Below, piece after piece: positions 1 to 10,080 of a stretch of 64,000 bases of DNA. Within the stretch, counting starts at the first letter, position 1, and each line of letters starts with the position of its first letter. Under the pieces are notes generated by a model, which saw only the letters and a list, made by a program, of their open reading frames with translations, was not told the DNA's origin and ran no database searches. The position numbers were made by a program, and so were the translations under genes. Location of the stretch: positions 219,478,739 to 219,542,738 of the forward strand of contig CM061919.1 of NCBI GenBank assembly GCA_031002005.1, read 5' to 3'. The DNA is from Vandiemenella viatica (lineage: Eukaryota; Arthropoda; Insecta; Orthoptera; Morabidae).

Positions 1-1460
1 TAATTCGACCCTTTAAAGGACAAAAGTATCAATATTTCTGAAACACATTTTTGTGTCACGAGCCACTTATCTCCCTTCATATCTAACTGATATAGATTAA
101 TGATATATCATATTAAAGTATAAGGTCTCTGCCGTGGTCACATTATATTTTAAGAAAGGAATTTTTCGTAACTCGACCCTTAAAGGGCAAAAATATCAAT
201 ATTTCGTTTTATTATTATTATTATTTATTTATTCCTTGGTTATCTAATCAAAATTGATAAATGATGTAGGATTATGGAGAGTAATTGCTCAGCTTTGGTG
301 ACATCATACAGTATATTAAGAATTTTTTTTTTTTTTTTTGGAATTCAACCATTAAAGGGATAAAGTATCAAAGGTTCTTCAACACATTTGTGTGTCACAA
401 GCCATTTGTCTCCATTTATATATAACCGAAATAGATAAATGAGGTATCAATCTAGATTAAGGTCTCCGCTGTCATTACATCATGTTTTAAGAATGGATTT
501 TTTTCTGAATTTAACCCTTAAAGTGCAAAAAATCAGTATTTCTAAAATGTGTTTTTTGTGTCTCGAATCATTTATCTCCCTTGATAATTAAACAAAATTG
601 ATAAATGAGGTACTATTTTAAAGATTGAGATCTCCGTAAGGTCTTCAGTTGGTTACACCATATTTTAAGAAATGAATTTTTCAAAATTCGACCCTTAAAG
701 GGCAAAAGTATTAATATTTCTATAATGATGCAACTAAGGAAAATGGAAGTGGCTTCTATGCAATATAAATAAGAAAAGAAAGGGAAATTAACCCACCACA
801 TACCAAAGTGGACGGATGCGATGAGAGGGAATACTTATGCTCACAAACAGCTACACAATATTTCAGCATCTGCCTTGTTCACAAGTAGAAAAACAGGCCA
901 TTAGGCTCGGAACGTGTGTAGTTGTTTGTCAGCATAAGTGTTCCCTCTCATCGCATCCGTCCACTTTGGTATGTGGTGGGTTAATTTCCCTTTCTTTTCT
1001 TATTAATATTTCTATAACACATTTTACTGTCACGAGCCATTTATCTCCCTTGATAACTAACCGAAATTGATAAATCAGGTATCGCTTAAAGTATTAAAGT
1101 ATCCTCATTGGTCACATCATATTTTAAGAAAGAACTTTCTCCAAATTCAAACCATAAGGGACAAAAATATCATCATTTCTAGTACTTTTTTTGTTTACTT
1201 CGCTTGATGCCTAACCGAAATAGATAAATGAGGTATCATTTTGAAGATCAAAGTGTCCACTTTGATCACACCATATTTTATAATAGGAATTTTTTTGAAT
1301 CAATATTATTTCTACTACCCGTTTTTTTAATTAAAAGCCATTTATCTGCTTCGATACCTAACTGAAATCGATAAATGACATCGTTTTAAAGATTAAGGTC
1401 TCCAATTAGGTAAAATCATAAATTAAGAAAGAATTTTTCGGAATTTGATGCTTAATGTGG
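1..1460. repeat. Diverged satellite-like tandem array, ~168-bp period
   Basis: A recurring block can be followed by eye. It starts with ATTCGACCCTTAAAGGGCAA, then a segment like GAGCCATTTATCTCCCTTGA, then GATAAATGAGGTATC, then AAGGTCTCCG, then CATATTTTAAGAAAGGAATTT. The anchor 'att(c/t)(g/a)accct' lies at about 3, 171, 343, 509, 685 and 1145, giving spacings of 168, 172, 166 and 176. The last interval is also about 168 once the 292-bp insertion at 709-1000 is removed. Two more degenerate units follow to about 1450. The array reaches the left window edge, so its full size is unknown. Units are clearly diverged from each other. Confidence 0.85.
726..1000. mobile_element. Short inverted Penelope-like (PLE) insertion in the satellite
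   Basis: This insertion is flanked by a direct repeat, TATTAATATTTCTATAA, at 709-725 and 1001-1017, which I read as a 17-bp target-site duplication (the outer bases could belong to the element). The left part (726-~910) is the 3' end of a PLE in - orientation and the right part (~911-1000) is the same 3' end in + orientation, so both ends carry the segment around CACCACATACCAAAGTGGAC or its complement. The left end ATGCAACTAAGGAAAATGGA is the same as the left end of the larger palindromic insertion at 26227. It is non-coding; open reading frames across it are chance. Confidence 0.8.
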
Positions 1461-4240
1461 TCATGCTTATGAGACAGTTCAGAGCCAGGTCCCTAGATTG
1501 CAGCAGCAGATATCACAAAGATGTCAATAAACTGTTTTTTATACATAAGTAGCTTTTGGATATTTTTTTCTGTTACAGAAACATTTTTATTTTGCTATAC
1601 AATTCCAATGTAAACATTTTATTCGCACAGCAACTCATATCACAGAGATGTTGATATACTGTGTGCATTTTGTTCAGGTTGGTTGTATTCTGTTAAGGTT
1701 AGTGGCAGTTTGTCGTACATACAATTTGTTTTAAATTTCAACCTCACTATTCATCTTATTTTATTAGCGAAATTTTTGCACGGGTCATCTAGTAGGCAAT
1801 TTTGTTCATCATACTCTTCCCTCACTTGCTGCCTTGACTCCCAACACCTTTCCTATGCCACATCAGATACTGATTATGTTGTAATTTTCATGAATAAATC
1901 TATGTGCCCTTAATCACACTCTCTCCAGCCGTGATATTATCTACTCAAATGTGTTAGACATACTATCTCACTGTATTAAAACAAAGGCAGAACCAAGATT
2001 TTGAAGCCTAGTACACTCAGTTACTAGCTATGCACCCTCATCTGCTTACAATCTAATTCTTTATAAAATATTCCCATGTTAAAGCCTGTAAGATTATTTC
2101 TACTATAACAATTGCAACATCTGCAAGAATTATTCAAATGCTTGCAATAGTGGTGTATTCGAGGGAGTAGCTAATCTTAAATATAATTGGCGGCTGTAAT
2201 GTTACCTAAACTTCAGGAAGAAATTCAGCCTCCCACAATTCAGATTATCTACACGGAAACAGGAAAGGTTTCAGTTTTTAACTGCCGACATAAAAATATT
2301 CTTTTAATAATCCTTCATTTCAATTTCTCCTTTCTCTCCAAACGAGCCACCAACCGATATGTAAATTTAAAGATAAATTATCAGAAGAGTCCCACTGCCA
2401 CAAAGTTTCAAAAAATTAACACCACATTTGAAATTTTCTATCATTTATTATTCTCAACAGTCAAGTCCAAAAAAATATTGGCTGTAAGTTACAGAAACAT
2501 TATTAAATCAAAATTGTTCCCTTCAAATTTATTTTTACATTCATTCCCGTTCTCCTGCATGTATCTTCGACACCGTGTCAGTCTATTGCACAATTTAAAC
2601 TATTTGGTCTGCAGACAAAATATTCTCAAGCCCTTGCGAAACCTTCTCAGAGACTAATGACATTTTATACACCACTCTGCCAAAAATCTCCTATTCCCCA
2701 ATAAACATTGATCAGATTTCACTTACCAAACAAGATAACCAATGTTCACATCAGCTAAATATTTTGGTTTCACAACTTTGTCTTCTTCTGGGCTGGAACA
2801 TATGTTCCCACTTAGATTCCGCGATAACATCTCACACCCCTATTTTTTCTGACTAAGGCACAATTCTGCTGACATCTCTGCAATGAGTTGTTCTTCCACC
2901 AAGCATCAGTGCAACTTTTTCCCCTTCGAGCTTCCCAGATCATTGTTCTACACTCTAAATTACCCAAATATTGCCCCACAATACTCAAATATATCCCTAA
3001 ATGAAATACCATAACATTAGAAGCTACATTAAACTGTTGCATTCCTGGAAAGCTTAGAGGTTCCAATTCTCCACTCTCTTTTTCGACAAACTGACCTAAA
3101 ATGGCAAACTGGCATAGTTGGTGTTTGTTTTGGTATTGTGATGGGAACAGCAGAAGACCACAAAAGCCAACTTTGGTGATGACATATCCCAGATCTTGCT
3201 CCTTAACTGCACACTGATTCTTTAAAATTTTGATTGCCATGTTCCAGGTCATAATAAGTTGCTATCCTGTATCTCTGTTCACCAAGTGATCAGCTGTTCT
3301 GAGATGACACTGTCCCGAAAGTTTATGGTTCAGGTTAAAAGACTTGTTTATTCAAATTTAAACTCATGTTTCTTCTGGATACAGGATTCAGCAACCGCTG
3401 ATTTTTTTCCTCCCAGAATATTTTTTTGCACAATTAGTTCTGAACTAAATAATGCTGGGTTTGTCCAGAATAAGCCCACTTCCATTCTCCCAGTACTATG
3501 TGATAAATTTCCAGAGTATTTAGTCCCAACTTGTCCTCCATGATTCCAACCAAGTTTTTAATGTCTGAAAATGATATAACCTACATGTTTCATCAACATA
3601 CTCCCTGTTTTTGTACACATGGAAGGAATATGAGATGCTTGATATCATCACATTGTTTGTGTCTTTTTCTCATTCCTCGATGTGCATTGAATCTGTACTT
3701 CATTGTAACCATTTTTCATGAAAGTTCTATGGAGTTAGTCTAATTCATCCACAAGGTTGTCTTTGTCACATTCCTTTCATACTCTGTGAACAAGTGTGGA
3801 TAGAACTGTGTTGCATTGTGTGGGGCAAGGCCCGCTTTTATGCTTTGTGTGCCCCAGGCTATACATCTGGTGTGGCCCTGCGCCCCTGTAGGCAGTGGTG
3901 TAACAATTTATGGGTGACCGCTTTTTTGGTAGCGTTACTACTGGGGAGCCCTCTGGCTGTGGTGCAGGCCACTAAGCTACAGCCTACATTTAAATGCAGC
4001 CCTGGTGCAGGGTTGTGATGTTTGTTCAAATACAGGTCAGTCTGTGTAGGCTTCCAATAAACAGTGTGTCAGAATCCTGTTGGTTCATATTTTTTATTTT
4101 ATTTTTACCAACAAATTAAGAAAAGCTAGGCAACTGTCATCTTCCAACTCCATGGCGAAATGAATATTCCAATGGATTGCATTCAAATGTGCCAAAATTT
4201 AGTTCGCACTGATTCTATTATGTGGCCATATCATAAAACA
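1461..4240. other. Intergenic or intronic sequence with no recognised gene
   Basis: AT-rich single-copy-like sequence. Open frames on both strands around 2187-2657 (+) and 2812-3252 (-) have no recognisable family motif, and I do not call them genes. A GC-richer stretch at about 3800-4020, with several CAGGCC and GCCC words, looks like part of an old repeat, but no terminal repeats or duplications could be defined. Confidence 0.5.
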
Positions 4241-4248
4241 CATTATGG

Positions 4249-4432
4249 CGCAGGAATTTTGAGAGTTGTTTGGTCATATGAGCTATGCCAGGATGCTCCG
4301 TGGTTCAGATTCCACGTTAAACTGTAGGTCCCAGAGGAAAGGAACTGGCCGCCCTACCTCTGACACAATGGCTTAGTATGCCTCCTTCGGGAGGATCCAA
4401 CCAACCTTCGGGTTGTGGACTAAGTTAAGTTA
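4249..4432 (+). mobile_element. SINE-like short repeat, copy 1
   Basis: This shares a closely matching ~180-bp sequence with 30091-30272. Shared landmarks are CATATGAGCTATGCCAGG, GTGGTTCAGATTCCACGTTA, AGAGGAAAGGAACTGGCC and GGACTAAGTTA. GGTTCAGATTCC resembles a Pol III B box, which suggests a tRNA-derived SINE, but no clear A box or poly-A tail was seen. This copy keeps more of what looks like the source sequence (GGGAGGATCCAACCAACCTT) than copy 2 does. Confidence 0.65.
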
Positions 4433-4439
4433 AGAATCA

Positions 4440-4545
4440 TATTGGCTGGAGCAGCGTGTTAAGTGCTTCTTCCTGAACAAACTCCATTAAAATATTAACA
4501 ACCACTGGTGCTAAAGGCAAACCCATTGCTAGCTATTGTCCTTCA
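4440..4545 (-). pseudogene. PLE reverse transcriptase fragment
   Basis: On the - strand this reads AMGLPLAPVVVNILMEF followed by VQEEAL, which corresponds to the conserved 'G(S/L)PLSP..ANF.ME..E..AL' motif of Penelope-type reverse transcriptases. Only about 30 codons remain and there is a stop just before the motif. It abuts, in inverted orientation, a + strand PLE endonuclease fragment at 4600-4740. No enclosing reading frame or target duplication could be established. Confidence 0.65.
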
Positions 4546-4599
4546 AACTAAAAGTAGCTGTTTGTCAAAGCATGGTGGAAAATATAGATCATTATTTTA

Positions 4600-4740
4600 T
4601 CAAAATGCCTTTTAAAAAATTTCTAACGTGTCCATATGAATGTGGGCAGACATATATCAGACAAACACATCATTCTATTGCTCAGCAGTGGGTGGAACAT
4701 GCAAGAAATGTTCATCTGGGCCAGTAGCACATCATAGTTT
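4600..4740 (+). pseudogene. PLE GIY-YIG endonuclease fragment
   Basis: The + strand frame reads TCPYECGQTYIRQTHHSIAQ and continues with QWVEHARNVHLGQ. This is the cysteine-containing start of the PLE-type GIY-YIG nuclease; the usual 'C.CG..YIGQT.R.I..R..EH....LGQ' pattern is degenerate, with YIR in place of YIG. The fragment sits next to the - strand RT fragment at 4440-4545, so the two PLE pieces face away from each other. Confidence 0.65.
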
Positions 4741-5131
4741 GCTTTCCCAAAGATTTCCAGAAGCTTTGAGAACAGTGGACAAACACAGGCCAGTAATGAA
4801 TCCTCCAACACAGCAATGCTTCTACCCAAACAGCCAAAATGTATATTTAGTTCCTGGAATCCACAGAGGCAGAGCTGGATTAAAACATCGTGGGGCCCAT
4901 AGCAAATGTGAAGAAGAGGCCCTCTTGGCTTTCACTGTCTGGTATAGTCATTGAGCAAAAAGAGGAAAAGGCTTCCCTAGAAGGAGTGGGGCCACCAAAA
5001 GGCACGAGGTCTCCCTGAAGGCGTGAGATCCCCTCCCCTGATGGCGCAACGCCCATAGCATTTGCTACATCTTGCTACGTGACTAATTCGGTACTGCACA
5101 GAGGTCAGTTTGGTGACTCATCCTCTTTATA

Positions 5132-6448
5132 CGAGGCATGTTTTTTTTAAGTAAGTACCGTTTTGAAATTTAAAAAAAGACGTGCAAATATATATCAATA
5201 ATTTGATTTTTACATGAAAGCCTGTACCTTACTCTACTTTTCTACATAATTCCCTTCAATATTGAGGCACTTGTCATAACGTAATACCAGTTTTTGAAAA
5301 CTCTCCTCATAGAAGTCTGCCACCTGACTTGTTAACCACTGCATCACAACTCTTTTGACTTTGTTATCGTCTTCAAGACGCTGACTGCCCTGGTGTTTCT
5401 TCAAGTGCAGGAACAGATGGTAGTTACTGAGTGCCAGATCAGGGCTGTACAGAGGATGATCTAGAGTTTCCCATCGAAAAGATGTGATAAGATCTTTGGT
5501 CTGATTAGCCACATGTGGACGGACATTGTCATACAGCAAAACAATGCCCTTGCTCAACTTGCCACGTCTTTTGTTCTGGATTGAACGGCGCAGATTGTTC
5601 AATGTCTCACAATAAGCTGCTGCATTGATTGTCTCATTACGAGGCAGAAATTCCACAAGCAATATTCCTTTTCTGTCCCAAAAAACTGTGCACACGATTT
5701 TCCGGGCAGAAATCGTTCACTTTTTTGGGTGAATCTGAATGCCGCCATTCCATGGACTGTTGCTTTGATTCAGGTGTGACGTAGGCCACCCATGTCTCAT
5801 TGCCCGTAACAATTTGGCTTAAGAAATCATCACCATCGTTGTGGTACCGCTCAAGGAAAGTCAATGCACTGCCTAAACATTTGGTTTTGTGCACATCCAT
5901 TAACATTTTCGGTACCCAACGTGAGCACAATTTTCGGTAATTCAAGTGCTCGGTCACAATGCCATACAAAACACTACGAGAAACATTAGGAAAGTCATCA
6001 CACAATGAGGAAATCGTAAAGTGTCTGTTTTCTCTCATCTTATTGTCCACTTTCTGCACCAAACTTTCATTAACGACTGAAGGACGCCCACTCTGTTGTT
6101 CATCATGCACATTTATGTGGCCATCTTTAAATGCTCTCGCCCACTTTCTCACCATTCCATCATTCATAATGTTTTGTCCGTAAACTGCACAGATCTCATG
6201 ATGAATATCGATCGGTTTTAGGCCTTTAGAAATCTTATAACAGCCCGTACTTCACAGTCGGTGGGACTCCCGATTATCAGAGGCATCTTAAACACTCAGT
6301 GAACACCGTAAACAAGGAAGAATTAGACTGTAATGACATCAGTGCATAGGCAAGAGATGCAGGTGCCCAGTGCGCATGCGCGGAACGCCGACCGTTGCAC
6401 TGCAGCCAGGGTGTGACAAAACGGTACTTACTTAAAAAATACGCCTCG
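5132..6448 (-). mobile_element. mariner element with both terminal inverted repeats
   Basis: The ends are terminal inverted repeats. The left begins CGAGGCATG, then a T run, then AAGTAAGTACCGTTTTG; the right is its complement and ends GTAAGTAC...ACGCCTCG. A TA dinucleotide flanks each end (5130-5131 and 6449-6450), the target duplication expected of mariner. Total length is 1317 bp, normal for the family. The transposase inside, on the - strand, is broken. The intact termini show this was a complete insertion that decayed in place. Confidence 0.9.
5234..6183 (-). pseudogene. Dead mariner transposase
   Basis: Two overlapping - strand frames carry the protein: 5637-6183 (helix-turn-helix half and start of the catalytic domain, with SGRPSVVNESLVQKV and VTGNETWVAYVTPESKQQSM) and 5234-5695 (TVFWDRKGILLVEFLPR, LLYDNVRPH, LYSPDLALSNYHLF, ending RYDKCLNIEGNYVEK). 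A frameshift lies where they overlap. The DD34D triad is damaged: the first Asp (normally GDETW) is Asn, and the third (normally SDYH) is Asn; the middle Asp of YDN remains. It cannot encode an active enzyme. Confidence 0.9.
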
Positions 6449-7025
6449 TAGTTAAAATCTGGCTCAATGCAATTTTTTTTTTCTATTCCCGAGAGTAAAA
6501 AATCATATATATGAGAAGTAGTTTCCGACCACTGAAGAAACACTTTTACTTATTAAACTGACTTTTAAAACACTGAATTGAATGAATGTCAAGAGTACTT
6601 TGAAGATTGGTTTTTGAGGATACACAATTCTGTGCAGTATGGTAGCTACTATTTTGAGGAGGGAAAAAAAACATGTAGGCCAAAGAATGATTTTATATAA
6701 ATTAATTTCGTTGCATCTCAAAACATTGGTATTAACATTCGTATGGTGTGAGGTAGATAATTGTCTATTGACTCAGGAAATTTTCAAATAAGGGGTAGCA
6801 ATCATCTGCCAAACGGATGCAGCAGTGTGCCTTTTCTGTCAATTCTCCATACATGCAAGTCTTGATTGTTTTGAGATAATTAACTGAGTTACAAGTCTTG
6901 ATGTTTGTCAGTTTTATGTAAGTGATAATCGAATATGAATTAGAGTTTTAAATAGACACAGTATATTTTAATGCTCGTTGATATGGTAAAACAATGCTTA
7001 GTTGGTATGAGTGCATTGATATGAT

Positions 7026-7210
7026 GGATAAGTGAACGATATCGTTCTGGCCTGATGTTCAGGAGTACCCGAGTTCAAATCCCCGGGAACATCCAGACTT
7101 GGTTTTTCCATGATTTCCCAGAATCACTCCACATGAATGCTGGGATAGTACCTTTAGATGTCCGTGGCCAAATACTTTACTTTTCTTTGTCCACTATTCC
7201 TTCCTTCCTG
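7026..7210 (+). mobile_element. tRNA-derived SINE, diverged copy
   Basis: The head contains GAGTTCAAATCCCCGGGAAC, a good Pol III B box, followed by the body CATCCAGACTTGGTTTTTCC, ATGATTTCCCAGAATCACTC and ATGCTGGGATAGTACCTTTA. The same order of landmarks occurs at 48094-48337, where the element is better preserved. The MITE at 7220 begins about 10 bp beyond its 3' side. Confidence 0.7.
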
Positions 7211-7219
7211 TTCAATATA

Positions 7220-7787
7220 CAGGGTGTTACAAAAATGTACGGCCAAACTTTCAGGAAACATTCCTCACACACAAACAAAGAAAATATGTTATGTGGACAT
7301 GTGTCCGGAAACGCTTACTTTCCATGTTAGAGCTCATTTTATTACTTCTCTTCAAATCACATTAAACATGGAATGGAAACACACATCAACAGAACGTACC
7401 AGCGTGACTACAAACACTTTGTTACAGGAAATGTTCAAAATGTCCTCAAATACTTTGTTACAGGAAATGTTCAAAATGTCCTCCGTTAGTGAGGATACAT
7501 GCATCCACCCTCCGTCGTATGGAATCCCTGATGCGCGGATGCAGCCCTGGAGAATGGCGTATTGTATCACAGCCGTCCACAATACGAGCACAAAGAGTCT
7601 CTACCTTCCTGCAATTGGACACAACTGGCTGTGAATCAAGGAAGTACAGTACATACTAACGAAACTAAAATGAGCCCTAACATGGAAAGTAAGCATTTCC
7701 GGACACATGTCCACATAACATATTTTCTTTGTTTGTGTGTGAGGAATGTTTCCTGAAAGTTTGGCCGTACCTTTTTGTAACACCCTG
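7220..7787. mobile_element. 568-bp MITE with long inverted repeats and TA duplication
   Basis: It begins CAGGGTGTTACAAAAATGTA and ends with the complement TTTTTGTAACACCCTG. TA at 7218-7219 and 7788-7789 is the target duplication. The arms are about 120 bp long and include ACGGCCAAACTTTCAGGAAA and CATGTGTCCGGAAACGC. The centre has a tandem duplication: ACTTTGTTACAGGAAATGTT followed by CAAAATGTCCTC occurs twice between about 7417 and 7482. It has no transposase. Size, TIRs and TA duplication fit a non-autonomous Tc1/mariner-type element. Confidence 0.88.
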
Positions 7788-8375
7788 TATAATTATTATA
7801 CTTCTAATACATGGATGTGTTAAACCAGCCAAAATTTTACACAGGCTACAGTTTGGCAATGATTATTTCAAGTGGCATAAATTTTTCTGTGAAGATTGGA
7901 CAGTAGTTTCTAATGTTACTTAAGCCCATCGTCCCAGGGTGAGCATCATGCGACAAATAGCTTTACAAATTCTGGAATAAATTATGTATGTTAGACAGTC
8001 AATAAAAAATAATTACATTTAAACAGAATTACTTCAAGGTGAATAACAAGAATGTGGTACACAAAATCAGAAAGCTTTAAGGGCTGAAATTTCTCCAAAA
8101 AATCTGTAGTGTGAGATAGCAGATGAATCATACTCCTGAAATGAAGAGGTTGAGTATTGAATGGCTTGCAGCGAAAAACAGCTCAGATGAAGGCAAAGCA
8201 TGTTTACTGTTGGCAAGATTCTCATAATTGTGTTCAGAATGTTAAACATGTTGTATACATTGATTTTCTTCTTGAATGATGAATTGCAAAGTATGGAACT
8301 ATGGCGAACTCTTAGACAATGATAGGACAGGCCCATTAGTCCAAAAGATACAGGTTTCTAATACACAGTGTCCTG

Positions 8376-9690
8376 TTACTGTAAAAACTCTTTGTACCAC
8401 ACTGCTCCTGCTGCTACATGGCCAAGGTATAAAGAGGCATTTGTCACTGTGTGATTTCTACTCCTCAAAAAAAATTTTAAGAAGATATAAAAATAATTTA
8501 CTTTATATATGTCCAAAAATAATATCATCATCAACAGTTTCCAGCCTCTGGCAGGGTCTGCTACACCCACAAGCCTCTCCATTTCCTTCTTTCTTCCCAC
8601 CACCTCGCTGTTCCAGTTCTCCCCTCTCTTCTGTACACACTCCTGCACTCCTTTCAGCCATCCATCTCTTGGTCTTCCTCTGGGTCGTTTACCATGCATC
8701 TTAATTTCGTAGATTTTTCTTGGGATTCTCTGAACCTCCATTCTCTTTACATGTCCATACCATCTCAGTCTGGTCCTCTCTACCCTTTCATGTAGGGGTT
8801 CCTCTTTTGTGGTGCATCTAATCACTTCATTCCAAATTCTGTCAATTTTAGTAACTCCCATTCTACCTCTTAAAAACTTCATTTCAATTGCTTGTATTCT
8901 GCTGATGTCTCACTTCTTCATTGTTCATGTTTCAGCAGCATAAGTCAAGAAGGCACATATTATGTGTGATAAATTACTCTCTTGCTTCTCTGTGGCACAT
9001 CTTTATTCCATATCAGGCTTCTAATGCTCCTTAGAAACGCCTCTGCTTGTCTTCCTCTTTCACTTATCTGACCATCATTTCCTCCACATTCCTCTAATAC
9101 ACTCCCCAAGTACTTGAACCTGTTTACCTTCTTTAGTTATTCCCCTACCATCAAAATTCCCTGGGTTAACCTATTCTTCTTTCTGGTTGTTACAATGTAC
9201 TCACATTTCTTTACATTAAATTTCAGGCCATATTCCTCCACACTGTCTGTCCATATATCCAAGTGCCCCTGCACTTCCTCTTCGTCACCTCCCGAGATCA
9301 TCAGATCATCTGCAAAAGCCATCAGCTTCATGTTCTCCTCTCCCATCCTCACTGCCACCTTCTGCTTTATATCATCCATGATTATAATAAAGAGAAGTGG
9401 TGATAGGGCACTTCCTTGTTTTAGTCCACTCCTTTGTTGCAGCCAATCTGTTCTTCCATCCCCTATTTACAGTTCTGTCACTCTGCTGCTGGTTTCTTTG
9501 GGAACACCTCTCTTCTCCAATGCCTTCCATACCTTACTCCTGTGTACACAATTATATACTTTCTCAATATCGAGAAATACCAACAGTAGATCCTTTCCAT
9601 ATTCATAATGTTTTTCCTGCAGCTGTGTCATAGCAAATATCAGGTCTACCATCGATCTCCCTAATCTGAAGCCATACTGCCCACATACTG
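8376..9690 (-). pseudogene. Non-LTR retrotransposon relic (ORF2 RT, C-terminal part)
   Basis: Read on the - strand, the pieces in order are: QYGFRLGRSMVDLIFAMTQL with LLLVFLDIEKVYNCV (RT domain, 9467-9690), LMAFADDLMISGGDEEEVQ (RT catalytic FADD box, 9137-9379), and RLRWYGHVKRMEVQRIPRKI with HGKRPRGRPR (C-terminal region, 8510-8882). Frames change several times, so it is dead. The 3' end near 8512 carries GATGATGATATT, the kind of short TGATGA tail seen on RTE-like LINEs. The 5' end is truncated inside the RT at about 9690. The clade call (RTE-like) is an inference from motifs. Confidence 0.85.
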
Positions 9691-10080
9691 CATGCGTTCG
9701 ACACTTGGAGTGGCTGCGTCGAACGCAAGTCTTGCGCAAGCCCAGCCACCTTCCTCTGTTAACTTGAAAAAGGGGTTTTCACCCTAAATATTGTATTTTC
9801 TTTGTTTGTGTGTTGTTTTGTGTTGCTTCAACTTTGGTGAGTGTTGGGTGTATTTTCCCTTTCTTTTCCATGTAAATATTGCCTCGCGGCATTTCTTTCC
9901 TTTCATTGTTAGCTATAAATATAGAAAATTTATTTTTTTATTTATTTTATGGCCATAGCACCTAATCAGTAATACAGTTATATTCCATTGTTACACACTA
10001 ATAAAATTTTATATTAAATTATATTTAAAATTCGCAAAATTAACATAACACAGCAATTGTAATGCTTCGTTTTTAATATC

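Noticed and set aside
613..1070. Open frames across the 726-1000 insertion
   Set aside because: They cross element borders and both arms of an inverted repeat; identical words appear on both strands.
2812..3252. 146-codon open frame on the - strand (and a 156-codon one at 2187 on +)
   Set aside because: No recognisable domain, no splice or codon-usage support, and the surrounding DNA is AT-rich, where such frames occur by chance.
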